Positions 35,918 through 44,611 of a stretch of DNA of 64,000 bases are shown here, one piece after another. Every line of letters begins with the position of its first letter. The stretch's first letter is position 1. This stretch comes from Burkholderia sp. HI2500 (GTDB lineage Bacteria; Pseudomonadota; Gammaproteobacteria; Burkholderiales; Burkholderiaceae): NCBI RefSeq assembly GCF_002223055.1, contig NZ_NKFL01000006.1, positions 62,001 through 126,000 of the forward strand, given 5' to 3'. The position numbers and the translations under genes are program-made. Below the pieces are notes generated by a model that saw only the letters and a list, made by a program, of their open reading frames with translations, was not told where the DNA came from and did not search any database.

Positions 35918-38900
35918 TTACTTCCACTGGTACAGCATGCCGGCGCCGATCACCTTCTGACCGCCGCTGAAGCCGCCGTTGATCGACGCCTTCAGGTTCT
36001 CCGTGACGCGAGCCTGCATGTTGACCGCCATCGCCTTCTGGCCGAGGAAGGTCGACGTACCCACGCCCATCCCGAAGTTGGCATCGCGATCGAGCTGCGG
36101 GATCGATGCCATCGCGCCGACGGCCGCGATACCCTGCTTCGCCATCTGGTCGGTCTGCTGCAGTTGCGAACCCAGCGAGTTGATCTGCGCCTGCTGGCCC
36201 GACAGTGCCGTCGACAGCGTCGTCTGCACTTGCGTCAGCTGGTTCACGTTCACCGCGTCGGTGCCTTGCGTGCCCGGCGCGACGTTCGTGATCTGGCGCT
36301 GCTGCTGGTCGCTGCCGACCGACACCACGTTCGAGCGGCCGCCGTCGTTGGAGCCCGCACCGATCGCCACCGAGTTCGAACCGGCGGTGACGACCGGAAG
36401 GTCGTTGCCCTTGCCGTTCAGGTCGGCGGCGACGCCGTTGTTGTTGTTGGAACGAATCGTGTTGTTGTTGATCGTCGTCGACAGCGAGTTCAACGTGTTG
36501 TTGATGTTGGTCACGCCGGTCGACAGCGAGGCCACGTTGCTGTTCGTCGTGCTCAGGCCGGTGGACAGCGAGCCGATGCCGGTCGAGGTCGACGTCGACA
36601 GCGAGTTGACGTTGCTGTTGGTCGTGCTCAGGCCCGTCGACAGCGAGTTGATCGCGGTCGAGGTCGAGGTGGACAGCGAGGCCACGTTGCTGTTCGTCGC
36701 GCTCAGGCCGGTGGACAACGAGCTGATGCCCGTCGACAGCGACGCGACGTTCGACGCGGTCGACGTCGACAGCGTGTTGATCGCGTTGTTCGTCGCGTTG
36801 AGCTGGCTGCCGTTGATCGCGTCCGTGCTGCTGGCCGAGATCCGGCCCGCGGCGACGTTCGTGATCTGGCGTTCCTGGCCCGGTGCGCCGACGCTCACCA
36901 CGCCGACCGGCGAGCCGCCTGCGAAGGGGTACGTGACACCGCCGATCGTGGCGCTCGACGTCGGGTTCGCGGCGCTCGTGACCGAGTTCGCGCCGAGCGC
37001 GATCGAGTTGGCGACGTTGGCCTGTGCGTTCGTGCCGAAGGCGAGTGCGTCGGCGGCGGTTGCCTTCGCAGCCGAGCCGTACGCTTGCGCGCCGGTGGCG
37101 CTTGCCGTGGCCTGGTTGCCGAGCGCGATCGTGTTGTCCGCGGTGGCCTGGTTCGAGCTGCCGAGGGCGAGCGCGCTCGCGCCGTTGGCCGTGTTCGCGT
37201 TGCCGAGCGCCACTGCGCCGTTGCCGGTCGCCGTGTCGTTCGCGCCCATCGCCACCGCGCCGGTACCCGTTGCGATGCTCGGGTCGCCGATCGCGACCGC
37301 GCCGTCGCCGGTTGCCGTGTTGCCGGAGCCGATCGACACGGCCTTGCCGCCCGTTGCCGAGGCGTTCTGGCCGATGGCGACCGCGCCTGCCGACTGTGCG
37401 TTCGAGCCGTCGCCGACCGCGACGCTGCTGGCGCCTGCCGCGCTGGCGTTCACGCCGGCTGCGAGGGCGTTGGTGCCCGTTGCGCCCGTGTTGTCGTAGT
37501 TGGCTTGCTGCACGCCGTTGTCGTTGACGCTGTAGTAGTGCGTCTTCGCGGCGTTGATCGCGGTCGAGGTCGAGGTCGACAGCGAGGTGATCGAGCTGGT
37601 CGCCGACGACAGGCCCGTCGACGTCGAAGTCGACAGCGAGATTACCGAACTATTCGTCGAGCTGAGGCCCGTGGACAACGAACCGATCGAGCTGTTGGCC
37701 GACGAGAGGCCCGTCGAGGTCGAGGTCGACAGCGAGGTGATGGAGCTGTTCGCCGAGGACAAGCCGGTCGAGGTCGACGTGGACAGCGACGTGATGGAGC
37801 TATTCGCCGAGGACAGGCCGGTCGAGGTCGAGGTCGACAGCGACGTGATCGAGCTGTTGGCCGACGAGAGACCGGTCGAGGTCGAAGTCGACAGCGAGGT
37901 CACCGAACTATTGGTCGAGCTGAGACCCGTGGACAGCGAACCGATCGAGCTGTTAGCCGACGAGAGGCCGGTCGACGTGGAAGTCGACAGCGACGTGATC
38001 GAGCTGTTTGCCGACGACAAGCCGGTCGAAGTCGAGGTCGACAGCGAGCCGATCGAGCTGTTCGCAGACGACAAGCCGGTCGACGTGGAAGTCGACAACG
38101 ACGTGATCGAGCTGTTTGCCGACGACAGGCCCGTCGAGGTCGAGGTCGACAGCGAGGTGATCGAGCTGTTGGCCGAGGACAGACCGGTCGACGTGGAAGT
38201 CGACAGCGACGTAATCGAGCTATTCGCCGACGACAGACCCGTCGAGGTCGACGTGGACAGCGACGTGATCGAGCTGTTAGCCGAGGACAGACCGGTCGAG
38301 GTCGAGGTCGACAGCGAGGTGATCGAGCTGTTAGCCGAGGACAGGCCGGTCGAGGTCGAAGTCGACAGCGAGGTGACCGAACTATTGGTCGAGCTGAGAC
38401 CCGTGGACAGCGAACCGATCGAGCTGTTAGCCGACGACAAACCAGTCGAGGTTGAAGTCGACAGCGAGGTCACCGAACTATTCGTCGAGCTGAGGCCCGT
38501 GGACAGCGAACCGATCGAGCTGTTAGCCGAGGACAGGCCGGTCGACGTCGAAGTCGAAAGCGACGTGATCGAACTATTAGCCGACGAGAGGCCGGTCGAG
38601 GTCGAGGTCGACAGCGAAGTCACCGAACTATCCGTCGAGCTGAGACCCGTGGACAGCGAACCGATCGAGCTGTTAGCCGACGAGAGACCCGTCGACGTCG
38701 AGGTCGACAACGACGTGATCGAGCTGTTCGCCGAGGACAAGCCGGTCGAGGTCGACGTGGACAGCGACGTGATCGAGCTGTTAGCCGACGACAGGCCGGT
38801 CGATGTCGAAGTCGACAGCGAGGTGACCGAGCTATTGGTCGACGAGAGGCCGGTCGAGAGCGAACCGATCGAGCTGTTGGCCGACGACAGGCCCGTCGAG

Positions 38901-41900
38901 GTCGACGTCGAGAGCGAACCGATCGAGCTGTTAGCCGACGAGAGGCCGGTCGACGTCGAGGTCGACAGCGAGGTGATCGAGCTGTTGGCAGACGAGAGCC
39001 CCGTCGACGTCGACGTGGACAGCGAAGTGATCGAGCTGTTAGCCGAGGACAAGCCGGTCGAGGTCGAGGTCGACAGCGAGGTGATCGAGCTGTTGGCCGA
39101 CGACAAGCCGGTCGACGTCGACGTGGACAGCGAAGTGATCGAACTGTTAGCCGAGGACAGGCCGGTCGACGTCGAGGTCGACAGCGAGGTGATCGAGCTG
39201 TTGGTCGACGAGAGGCCGGTCGAGAGCGAACCGATCGAGCTGTTTGCCGACGACAGACCAGTCGAGGTCGAAGTCGACAGCGACGTGATCGAACTGTTAG
39301 CCGACGAGAGGCCGGTCGACGTGGAAGTCGACAGCGATGTGATCGAGCTGTTTGCCGACGACAGGCCGGTCGAGGTCGAGGTGGACAGCGACGTGATCGA
39401 GCTGTTTGCCGACGACAGACCAGTCGAGGTCGAAGTCGACAGCGACGTGATCGAACTGTTAGCCGACGAGAGGCCGGTCGACGTTGAAGTCGACAGCGAC
39501 GTGATCGAGCTGTTAGCCGAGGACAGACCGGTCGACGTCGAGGTCGACAGCGAAGTGATCGAACTGTTAGCCGACGACAGGCCCGTCGACGTCGAGGTCG
39601 ACAACGACGTGATCGAGCTATTAGCCGAGGACAGACCGGTCGACGTCGAAGTCGACAGCGAGGTGACCGAGCTATTGGTCGACGAGAGGCCGGTCGAGAG
39701 CGAACCGATCGAGCTGTTGGCCGACGACAGGCCCGTCGACGTCGAGGTCGACAACGACGTGATCGAGCTGTTGGCCGACGACAGGCCCGTCGACGTCGAG
39801 GTCGACAACGACGTGATCGAGCTGTTAGCCGAGGACAGGCCGGTCGAGGTGGAAGTCGACAGCGACGTGATCGAACTGTTAGCCGACGAGAGGCCCGTCG
39901 ACGTCGAGGTCGACAGCGAGGTGACCGAGCTATTGGTCGATGAGAGGCCGGTCGAGAGCGAACCGATCGAGCTGTTGGCCGATGACAGGCCCGTCGACGT
40001 CGACGTGGACAGCGAAGTGATCGAGCTGTTAGCCGAGGACAAGCCGGTCGAGGTCGAAGTGGACAGCGACGTGATCGAGCTATTGGCCGACGACAGACCG
40101 GTCGAAGTCGAGGTCGACAGCGAAGTTACCGAACTATTCGTCGAGCTGAGGCCGGTGGACAGTGAACCGATCGAGCTGTTGGCCGACGACAGACCCGTCG
40201 ACGTCGACGTCGACAGCGACGTGATCGAGCTGTTAGCCGACGACAGGCCGGTCGAGGTCGAGGTGGACAGCGACGTGATCGAGCTGTTGGCCGACGACAG
40301 ACCCGTCGACGTCGACGTCGACAGCGACGTGATCGAGCTGTTAGCCGACGACAAGCCGGTCGAAGTCGAGGTCGACAACGAAGTCACCGAGCTATTCGTC
40401 GAGCTGAGGCCGGTGGACAGCGAACCGATCGAGCTGTTAGCCGACGACAGGCCGGTCGAGGTCGAGGTGGACAGCGACGTAATCGAGCTGTTGGCTGACG
40501 ACAGCCCCGTCGACGTGGAAGTCGACAGCGACGAGACCGAACTGTTGGTCGAACTCAGGCCGGTCGACAGCGACGAGATTGCGCTGCTGGACGACGACAC
40601 AGTTGTCGACAGCGAATCCACGGCCACATTGGTTGCAAAGAGCTGCGAGCCGTTGATTGCGTCGGTACTGGCCGCGGAGATCGCGCCGGCCGCAACGTTC
40701 GTGACCTGGCGCTGGTTGGTCGAGCTTCCAACACTGACCACGCTCGTCGGATTGCCGCCCGCGAACGTGCTGGTTACGCCACCGACGGTACCGGTAGGCG
40801 TCGGGTTGGCTGGGGCCGTAGTGGAGCCGCTGCCCAGCGCGACGCTGCCGACGTTGCTCGCGACGGCATTCGGGCCGATCGCGACCGCGTTGCTTGCGCT
40901 CGCGCTCGCAGCATTGCCGACGGCGACGCCGCTTGCGCCGGCTGCGTTGGCAGCATTGCCGACGGCGACACTGCTGGCGCCCGCGGCCGTGGCGGCTACA
41001 CCGGCGGCGAGCGAGTTGATGCCCGTTGCGCCGTTGTTGTTGTAGTTGGCTTGCTGCACACCACCGTCGTTGACGCTGTAGTAGTGCGTCTTCGCGGCTT
41101 CGATCGCAGTCGAGGTCGAGGTGGACAGCGAGGTAATCGAGCTGGTGGCCGACGACAGACCGGTCGACGTGGACGTGGACAGCGAGTTGATACCGGTCGA
41201 TGTGGACGTTGACAGCGAGGTGATCGAGCTGGTAGCCGACGACAGGCCGGTCGAGGTCGAAGTCGACAGCGAAGTGACCGAGCTATTGGTCGACGAGAGA
41301 CCGGTCGAGAGCGAGCCGATCGAGCTGGTAGCCGACGACAGGCCGGTCGAGGTCGAAGTCGACAGCGAAGTGACCGAGCTATTGGTCGACGAGAGACCGG
41401 TCGAGAGCGAGCCGATCGAGCTGGTGGCCGACGACAGACCGGTCGAGGTCGAAGACGACAGCGAAGTGACCGAGCTGTTGGTCGACGAGAGACCGGTGGA
41501 CAACGAGCCGATCGAGCTGGTAGCCGACGACAGGCCGGTCGAGGTCGAAGTCGACAGCGAAGTGACCGAGCTATTGGTCGACGAGAGACCGGTCGAGAGC
41601 GAGCCGATCGAGCTGGTAGCCGACGACAGACCCGTCGAGGTCGACGTGGACAGCGACTTGATCGAGCTGTTAGCCGACGAGAGGCCGGTCGACGTGGAAG
41701 TCGACAGCGAAGTGACTGAGCTATTGGTCGACGAGAGGCCGGTGGACAGCGAGCCGATCGAGCTGTTAGCCGACGAGAGGCCGGTCGACAGCGAACCGAT
41801 CGAGCTGGTAGCCGACGACAGACCCGTCGACGTCGAAGTCGACAACGAAGTGACCGAGCTATTGGTCGACGACAGGCCGGTCGACAACGAGCCGATCGAG

Positions 41901-43603
41901 CTGGTGGCCGACGACAGACCCGTCGATGTCGAAGTCGACAGCGAAGTGATCGAGCTATTCGCCGACGACAAACCGGTCGAAGCCGACGTCGACAGGCTCG
42001 TGATGCTCGACGTCGTCGTGCTTGCTACCGAATAGAGCTGGCTGCCGTTGATCGCATCGGTGCTGGTCGACGTGACGAGGCCCGCTGCAACGTTCTGGAT
42101 GCGACGCTCGTTGCCCGCCGTACCGACGCTGACGACGCCGTTGGCAGCGCTTGCGCCGGCAAAGTTGCCGAACGTCTGGCTACCGATCGTGGCGGAGCTG
42201 ATCGAACCTGTGCCGCCGGTCGCCGAGTTCGCTGCACCAATCGTCGCCGAGTTGTTGCCAAGAGCAACGGAATTTGCCACGTTGGCTGTCGACAGGTAAC
42301 CGAGCGCCATCGCGTTGCCGGCCGAAGCGGTCGACTGGTATCCCATCGCGACCGCATTGCCGTTGCCGCTGGCCGTCGCAAACGAACCGATCGAAATGTT
42401 TCCTGCCTGGGAAGCCGTGGATTGCTGGCCGATTGCCACGCTCTGGAGCGCACTTGCGGTGGCCACGCCAAGCGCCACGCTGCCCCCGCCAGCCGCGCTG
42501 GCATTGACGCCGATCGCGGTCGCATAGTTCGCCGTCGCGGAGCTGCCGTTGCCGTAAGCGGAAGCCGGTGCCGAAGAGCCGCCCGCATATGACGAAGCGC
42601 CGATTGCGGTCGAACCTGCGTAAGCCGCCGTGGCGCTGCTGCCGATACCGACCGAACCCGCACCCGTCACGCTGTTGGCACTGCCGAGCGCAACCGCGCC
42701 GGTGCCATTCGCCGAGTTGCCGTTGCCGAGCGTGACCGCGCCCGTGCCGCTTGCCGAATTGCTGGTGCCGAGCGCAACCGCGCCGTCGCCGCTGGCCGTC
42801 TGCGAACGACCGATCGCCACCGCGCCGCCAGTTGCGGAACCGCTGTTGGCCGTCGTGCCCGACGAGCCGATTGCGACGTTCTGGCCGGTTGCACCGGAAA
42901 CGACGCCATCGCCCTGTGCGATGCCGTAGGCGCCGTTCGTCGTCGCACCACGGCCGATCGCGATGCCGGACGTTGCGCTCGAGGTGACCGACGATTGGCC
43001 GCCGATCGAGATCGAATCCTGCGCGGTCGCCTGTGCGCCCGCGGTGGAGTTGCTGCCGATCGCGGTCGAGCCGGCGCCGGACGCCAGTGTCTGAATGCCG
43101 TTGACCGCGCTGGTGCTACCCATGGCGGTTGCATAGTTGCCGGTTGCCTTCGTGCCGCTGCCAACGGCGGTGGCGAACTGGCCGGTTGCCGACGTGCCCT
43201 GGCCGAATGCGGAAGAGGCAGTGTTGGTGGCCGATGAGCCCGTACCGAAAGCCGTCGAGTTCGATCCGCTGGCGACCGTGTTGCTCGGCGAGTTGGCGCC
43301 AATAGCAATCGCGCCGGCATTGGAGGCGGTCGGGCTTTGGCCCGCCACGCACGAGCCGAAAGAGCCGGAGCCGATGGCGATCGAGGTTGAGCTGGTCGAA
43401 TTGCCGCCCCCGGCGCTATACCCGGATGTCGAGCACTGCGCATAGGCGACGTTGCCGCCGGCCGCCCCGGCGACCATGATGGCGGCCGCGACGGCCTTGA
43501 CGACGGCCGACTTGTTCGGCTTGCCCCGTGCCGAATCGATTTCCGATGCGGCGACCCACGCGCCGAGGGATTCGTTCCAGATCGAGCGGTATGTGCGGTT
43601 CAT
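35918..43603 (-). CDS. Trimeric autotransporter adhesin (YadA-like), very repetitive
   Basis: 2561 residues. It starts with an ESPR-type extended signal (MNRTYRSIWNESLGAWVAAS) with cleavage near AYA/Q (55). A YadA-type head with many AVALGxxNxAxGxGAVxLG units runs to about 490. A neck (NVAAGLVTSTSTDAINGSQL) is followed by a Ser/Thr stalk (545-831). A second head and neck (835-1000) precede a long stalk (about 1000-2015). A third head and neck (2018-2270), a short stalk and a fourth neck (NVAPGTQGTDAVNVNQL) follow. The last roughly 70 residues form the C-terminal membrane anchor (DANFGMGVGTSTFLGQKAMA, ending LYQWK). The ribosome-binding site is GGAGGT. Trimers of this type mediate binding to host surfaces, matrix or other bacteria. 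Stalk length probably varies between strains. Confidence 0.95.
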   Translation of the reverse strand: MNRTYRSIWNESLGAWVAASEIDSARGKPNKSAVVKAVAAAIMVAGAAGGNVAYAQCSTSGYSAGGGNSTSSTSIAIGSGSFGSCVAGQSPTASNAGAIAIGANSPSNTVASGSNSTAFGTGSSATNTASSAFGQGTSATGQFATAVGSGTKATGNYATAMGSTSAVNGIQTLASGAGSTAIGSNSTAGAQATAQDSISIGGQSSVTSSATSGIAIGRGATTNGAYGIAQGDGVVSGATGQNVAIGSSGTTANSGSATGGAVAIGRSQTASGDGAVALGTSNSASGTGAVTLGNGNSANGTGAVALGSANSVTGAGSVGIGSSATAAYAGSTAIGASSYAGGSSAPASAYGNGSSATANYATAIGVNASAAGGGSVALGVATASALQSVAIGQQSTASQAGNISIGSFATASGNGNAVAMGYQSTASAGNAMALGYLSTANVANSVALGNNSATIGAANSATGGTGSISSATIGSQTFGNFAGASAANGVVSVGTAGNERRIQNVAAGLVTSTSTDAINGSQLYSVASTTTSSITSLSTSASTGLSSANSSITSLSTSTSTGLSSATSSIGSLSTGLSSTNSSVTSLSTSTSTGLSSATSSIGSLSTGLSSANSSIGSLSTGLSSTNSSVTSLSTSTSTGLSSANSSIKSLSTSTSTGLSSATSSIGSLSTGLSSTNSSVTSLSTSTSTGLSSATSSIGSLSTGLSSTNSSVTSLSSSTSTGLSSATSSIGSLSTGLSSTNSSVTSLSTSTSTGLSSATSSIGSLSTGLSSTNSSVTSLSTSTSTGLSSATSSITSLSTSTSTGINSLSTSTSTGLSSATSSITSLSTSTSTAIEAAKTHYYSVNDGGVQQANYNNNGATGINSLAAGVAATAAGASSVAVGNAANAAGASGVAVGNAASASASNAVAIGPNAVASNVGSVALGSGSTTAPANPTPTGTVGGVTSTFAGGNPTSVVSVGSSTNQRQVTNVAAGAISAASTDAINGSQLFATNVAVDSLSTTVSSSSSAISSLSTGLSSTNSSVSSLSTSTSTGLSSANSSITSLSTSTSTGLSSANSSIGSLSTGLSSTNSSVTSLSTSTSTGLSSANSSITSLSTSTSTGLSSANSSITSLSTSTSTGLSSANSSITSLSTSTSTGLSSANSSIGSLSTGLSSTNSSVTSLSTSTSTGLSSANSSITSLSTSTSTGLSSANSSITSLSTSTSTGLSSANSSIGSLSTGLSSTNSSVTSLSTSTSTGLSSANSSITSLSTSTSTGLSSANSSITSLSTSTSTGLSSANSSITSLSTSTSTGLSSANSSIGSLSTGLSSTNSSVTSLSTSTSTGLSSANSSITSLSTSTSTGLSSANSSITSLSTSTSTGLSSANSSITSLSTSTSTGLSSANSSITSLSTSTSTGLSSANSSITSLSTSTSTGLSSANSSITSLSTSTSTGLSSANSSITSLSTSTSTGLSSANSSIGSLSTGLSSTNSSITSLSTSTSTGLSSANSSITSLSTSTSTGLSSANSSITSLSTSTSTGLSSANSSITSLSTSTSTGLSSANSSITSLSTSTSTGLSSANSSIGSLSTSTSTGLSSANSSIGSLSTGLSSTNSSVTSLSTSTSTGLSSANSSITSLSTSTSTGLSSANSSITSLSTSTSTGLSSANSSIGSLSTGLSSTDSSVTSLSTSTSTGLSSANSSITSLSTSTSTGLSSANSSIGSLSTGLSSTNSSVTSLSTSTSTGLSSANSSIGSLSTGLSSTNSSVTSLSTSTSTGLSSANSSITSLSTSTSTGLSSANSSITSLSTSTSTGLSSANSSITSLSTSTSTGLSSANSSITSLSTSTSTGLSSANSSITSLSTSTSTGLSSANSSIGSLSTSTSTGLSSANSSITSLSTSTSTGLSSANSSIGSLSTGLSSTNSSVTSLSTSTSTGLSSANSSITSLSTSTSTGLSSANSSITSLSTSTSTGLSSANSSITSLSTSTSTGLSSANSSIGSLSTGLSSTNSSVISLSTSTSTGLSSATSSITSLSTSTSTAINAAKTHYYSVNDNGVQQANYDNTGATGTNALAAGVNASAAGASSVAVGDGSNAQSAGAVAIGQNASATGGKAVSIGSGNTATGDGAVAIGDPSIATGTGAVAMGANDTATGNGAVALGNANTANGASALALGSSNQATADNTIALGNQATASATGAQAYGSAAKATAADALAFGTNAQANVANSIALGANSVTSAANPTSSATIGGVTYPFAGGSPVGVVSVGAPGQERQITNVAAGRISASSTDAINGSQLNATNNAINTLSTSTASNVASLSTGISSLSTGLSATNSNVASLSTSTSTAINSLSTGLSTTNSNVNSLSTSTSTGIGSLSTGLSTTNSNVASLSTGVTNINNTLNSLSTTINNNTIRSNNNNGVAADLNGKGNDLPVVTAGSNSVAIGAGSNDGGRSNVVSVGSDQQQRQITNVAPGTQGTDAVNVNQLTQVQTTLSTALSGQQAQINSLGSQLQQTDQMAKQGIAAVGAMASIPQLDRDANFGMGVGTSTFLGQKAMAVNMQARVTENLKASINGGFSGGQKVIGAGMLYQWK
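37555..40600 (-). repeat. In-frame tandem repeats of the long stalk (54-bp and 42-bp units)
   Basis: About 3 kb of near-identical units. The 18-residue unit is SLSTSTSTGLSSANSSIT (54 bp). The 14-residue unit is SLSTGLSSANSSIG (42 bp), mixed with STNSSV variants. All units are multiples of 3, so gain or loss of copies keeps the frame. Hydrophobic spacing in the 14-mer is pure heptad (I, L, L, A). In the 18-mer a 4-residue insert turns one heptad into a hendecad. Confidence 0.93.
41100..41985 (-). repeat. Tandem repeats of the first stalk segment
   Basis: The same repeat family as the long stalk, but richer in the ATSSIG/TNSSVT variants and 14/18-residue alternation. It lies between the first neck and the second head of the autotransporter. 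Confidence 0.9.
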
Positions 43604-44556
43604 GTCCTGCTACCTCCAAATATGCACGCCACACACCGGTCTCTTTTGTTAGAGGAATACTCCGTGCGCTCGCGCGAATCTCAAAATTGATGGGCGGAGT
43701 TTATTGGAGGGGGATTTTTCAGATTGATAAAAAGTGATAAATAGCGGGTTTTGAAAGTTAAAGGATGGTTAATAAGTCGCGTTTTGATGCATCTGTGTGG
43801 AATGTATTTGAAAGTTGTAAGAATGTTTAGTGCAGGGTTTGAAACTTCCGGGGGCGCCTTGGTTTTTCGCATAAAAATCATAGGTTTACGGTAGTTTTGT
43901 GCGTTGGATTACACAACGGAGACACTCAATTGTAAGATGGATGAAATAGCAAACGTTTGCGGAGCGGAGGATTCTTTCGGCTATGTAATGTATGTGGATG
44001 TGCCATGGGATAATGTGATTCCCATCTTGTCAATGTGTTAATTCAAGATTTGTGTTTCGTTTTTATATTGATTTTATAGATTATCTTTAAATTAAATTAA
44101 TTTGAAATATCGAACATCTGGCTGTGCTGATTTACGCATCGGGTCCACTGCGATGGCCCGCGAGACGGGCGTTTCGGGCCGGTTGGCCCGTCCAATTTGT
44201 AAAAAAGTGCTACAGGGTGGTGGGCCGAACCATCACCATTCATCTTTCGAATTTGTCCTATTGACTATTTCGATGATGGTGACAATCGGATGGGATTCGG
44301 CGACGGGGCGAATCCGTCTGACAGGCGTGACGGACTTCGATGGTGCGCCTGGCGGCGACAGGTTGTTAAAAGGGGCTGTCCGGCATCGGTGGCGACGTCC
44401 CCGAAACGTCAAATCCCGGGTGTGACAATTTGTCCGCGCGTGCCGAAGCGCCGAAGAAAAAAGGGCGCGAGTGAGTGTGTCAGCCGCGCCACATCAGCAG
44501 GTCGATGAAAGTCAGCGAGGTTCCGCACCGCGTGCGATGGGGCGGCCTCGAGTTGC
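43604..44556. other. Long AT-rich region upstream of the autotransporter
   Basis: About 950 bp with no supported gene. 43,680-44,110 is markedly AT-rich. An inverted repeat atggga/tcccat with a 9-bp spacer lies at 44005-44025. The autotransporter promoter must be here on the minus strand. ORFs within it (for example 44102-44425) have no family features. Such AT-rich leaders are typical of H-NS-silenced surface-adhesin genes. Confidence 0.55.
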
Positions 44557-44589
44557 CCGGTTGCCCGACCGGACAACCGGGGCAACCGG
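44557..44589 (-). terminator. Terminator-like hairpin after the diiron protein gene
   Basis: ccggttgccc and gggcaaccgg form a perfect 10-bp stem. A second stem (ccgggc/gcccgg) lies closer to the stop at 44612. This separates the diiron gene from the autotransporter transcript. Confidence 0.6.
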
Positions 44590-44611
44590 GCTGCTGCCCG
44601 GCGCGGCGCCC

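Noticed and set aside
35342..38455. 1037-codon plus-strand ORF over ompA and adhesin
   Set aside because: Arg/Gly-rich shadow frame spanning two recognisable minus-strand genes.
37555..40600. CRISPR-like regular repeats
   Set aside because: The repeats are contiguous, in frame and encode the adhesin stalk; no unique spacers and no cas genes.
37554..41045. 1163-codon plus-strand ORF antisense to the adhesin
   Set aside because: It mirrors the repeat structure of the real gene, has no start signal or family, and is explained by codon composition of the repeats.
44102..44425. Plus-strand ORF in the adhesin leader
   Set aside because: Arbitrary composition, no start signal, probably non-coding.
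23653..44600. Prophage or transposon origin of the adhesin island
   Set aside because: No integrase, transposase, tRNA target or direct-repeat ends were found in the window.
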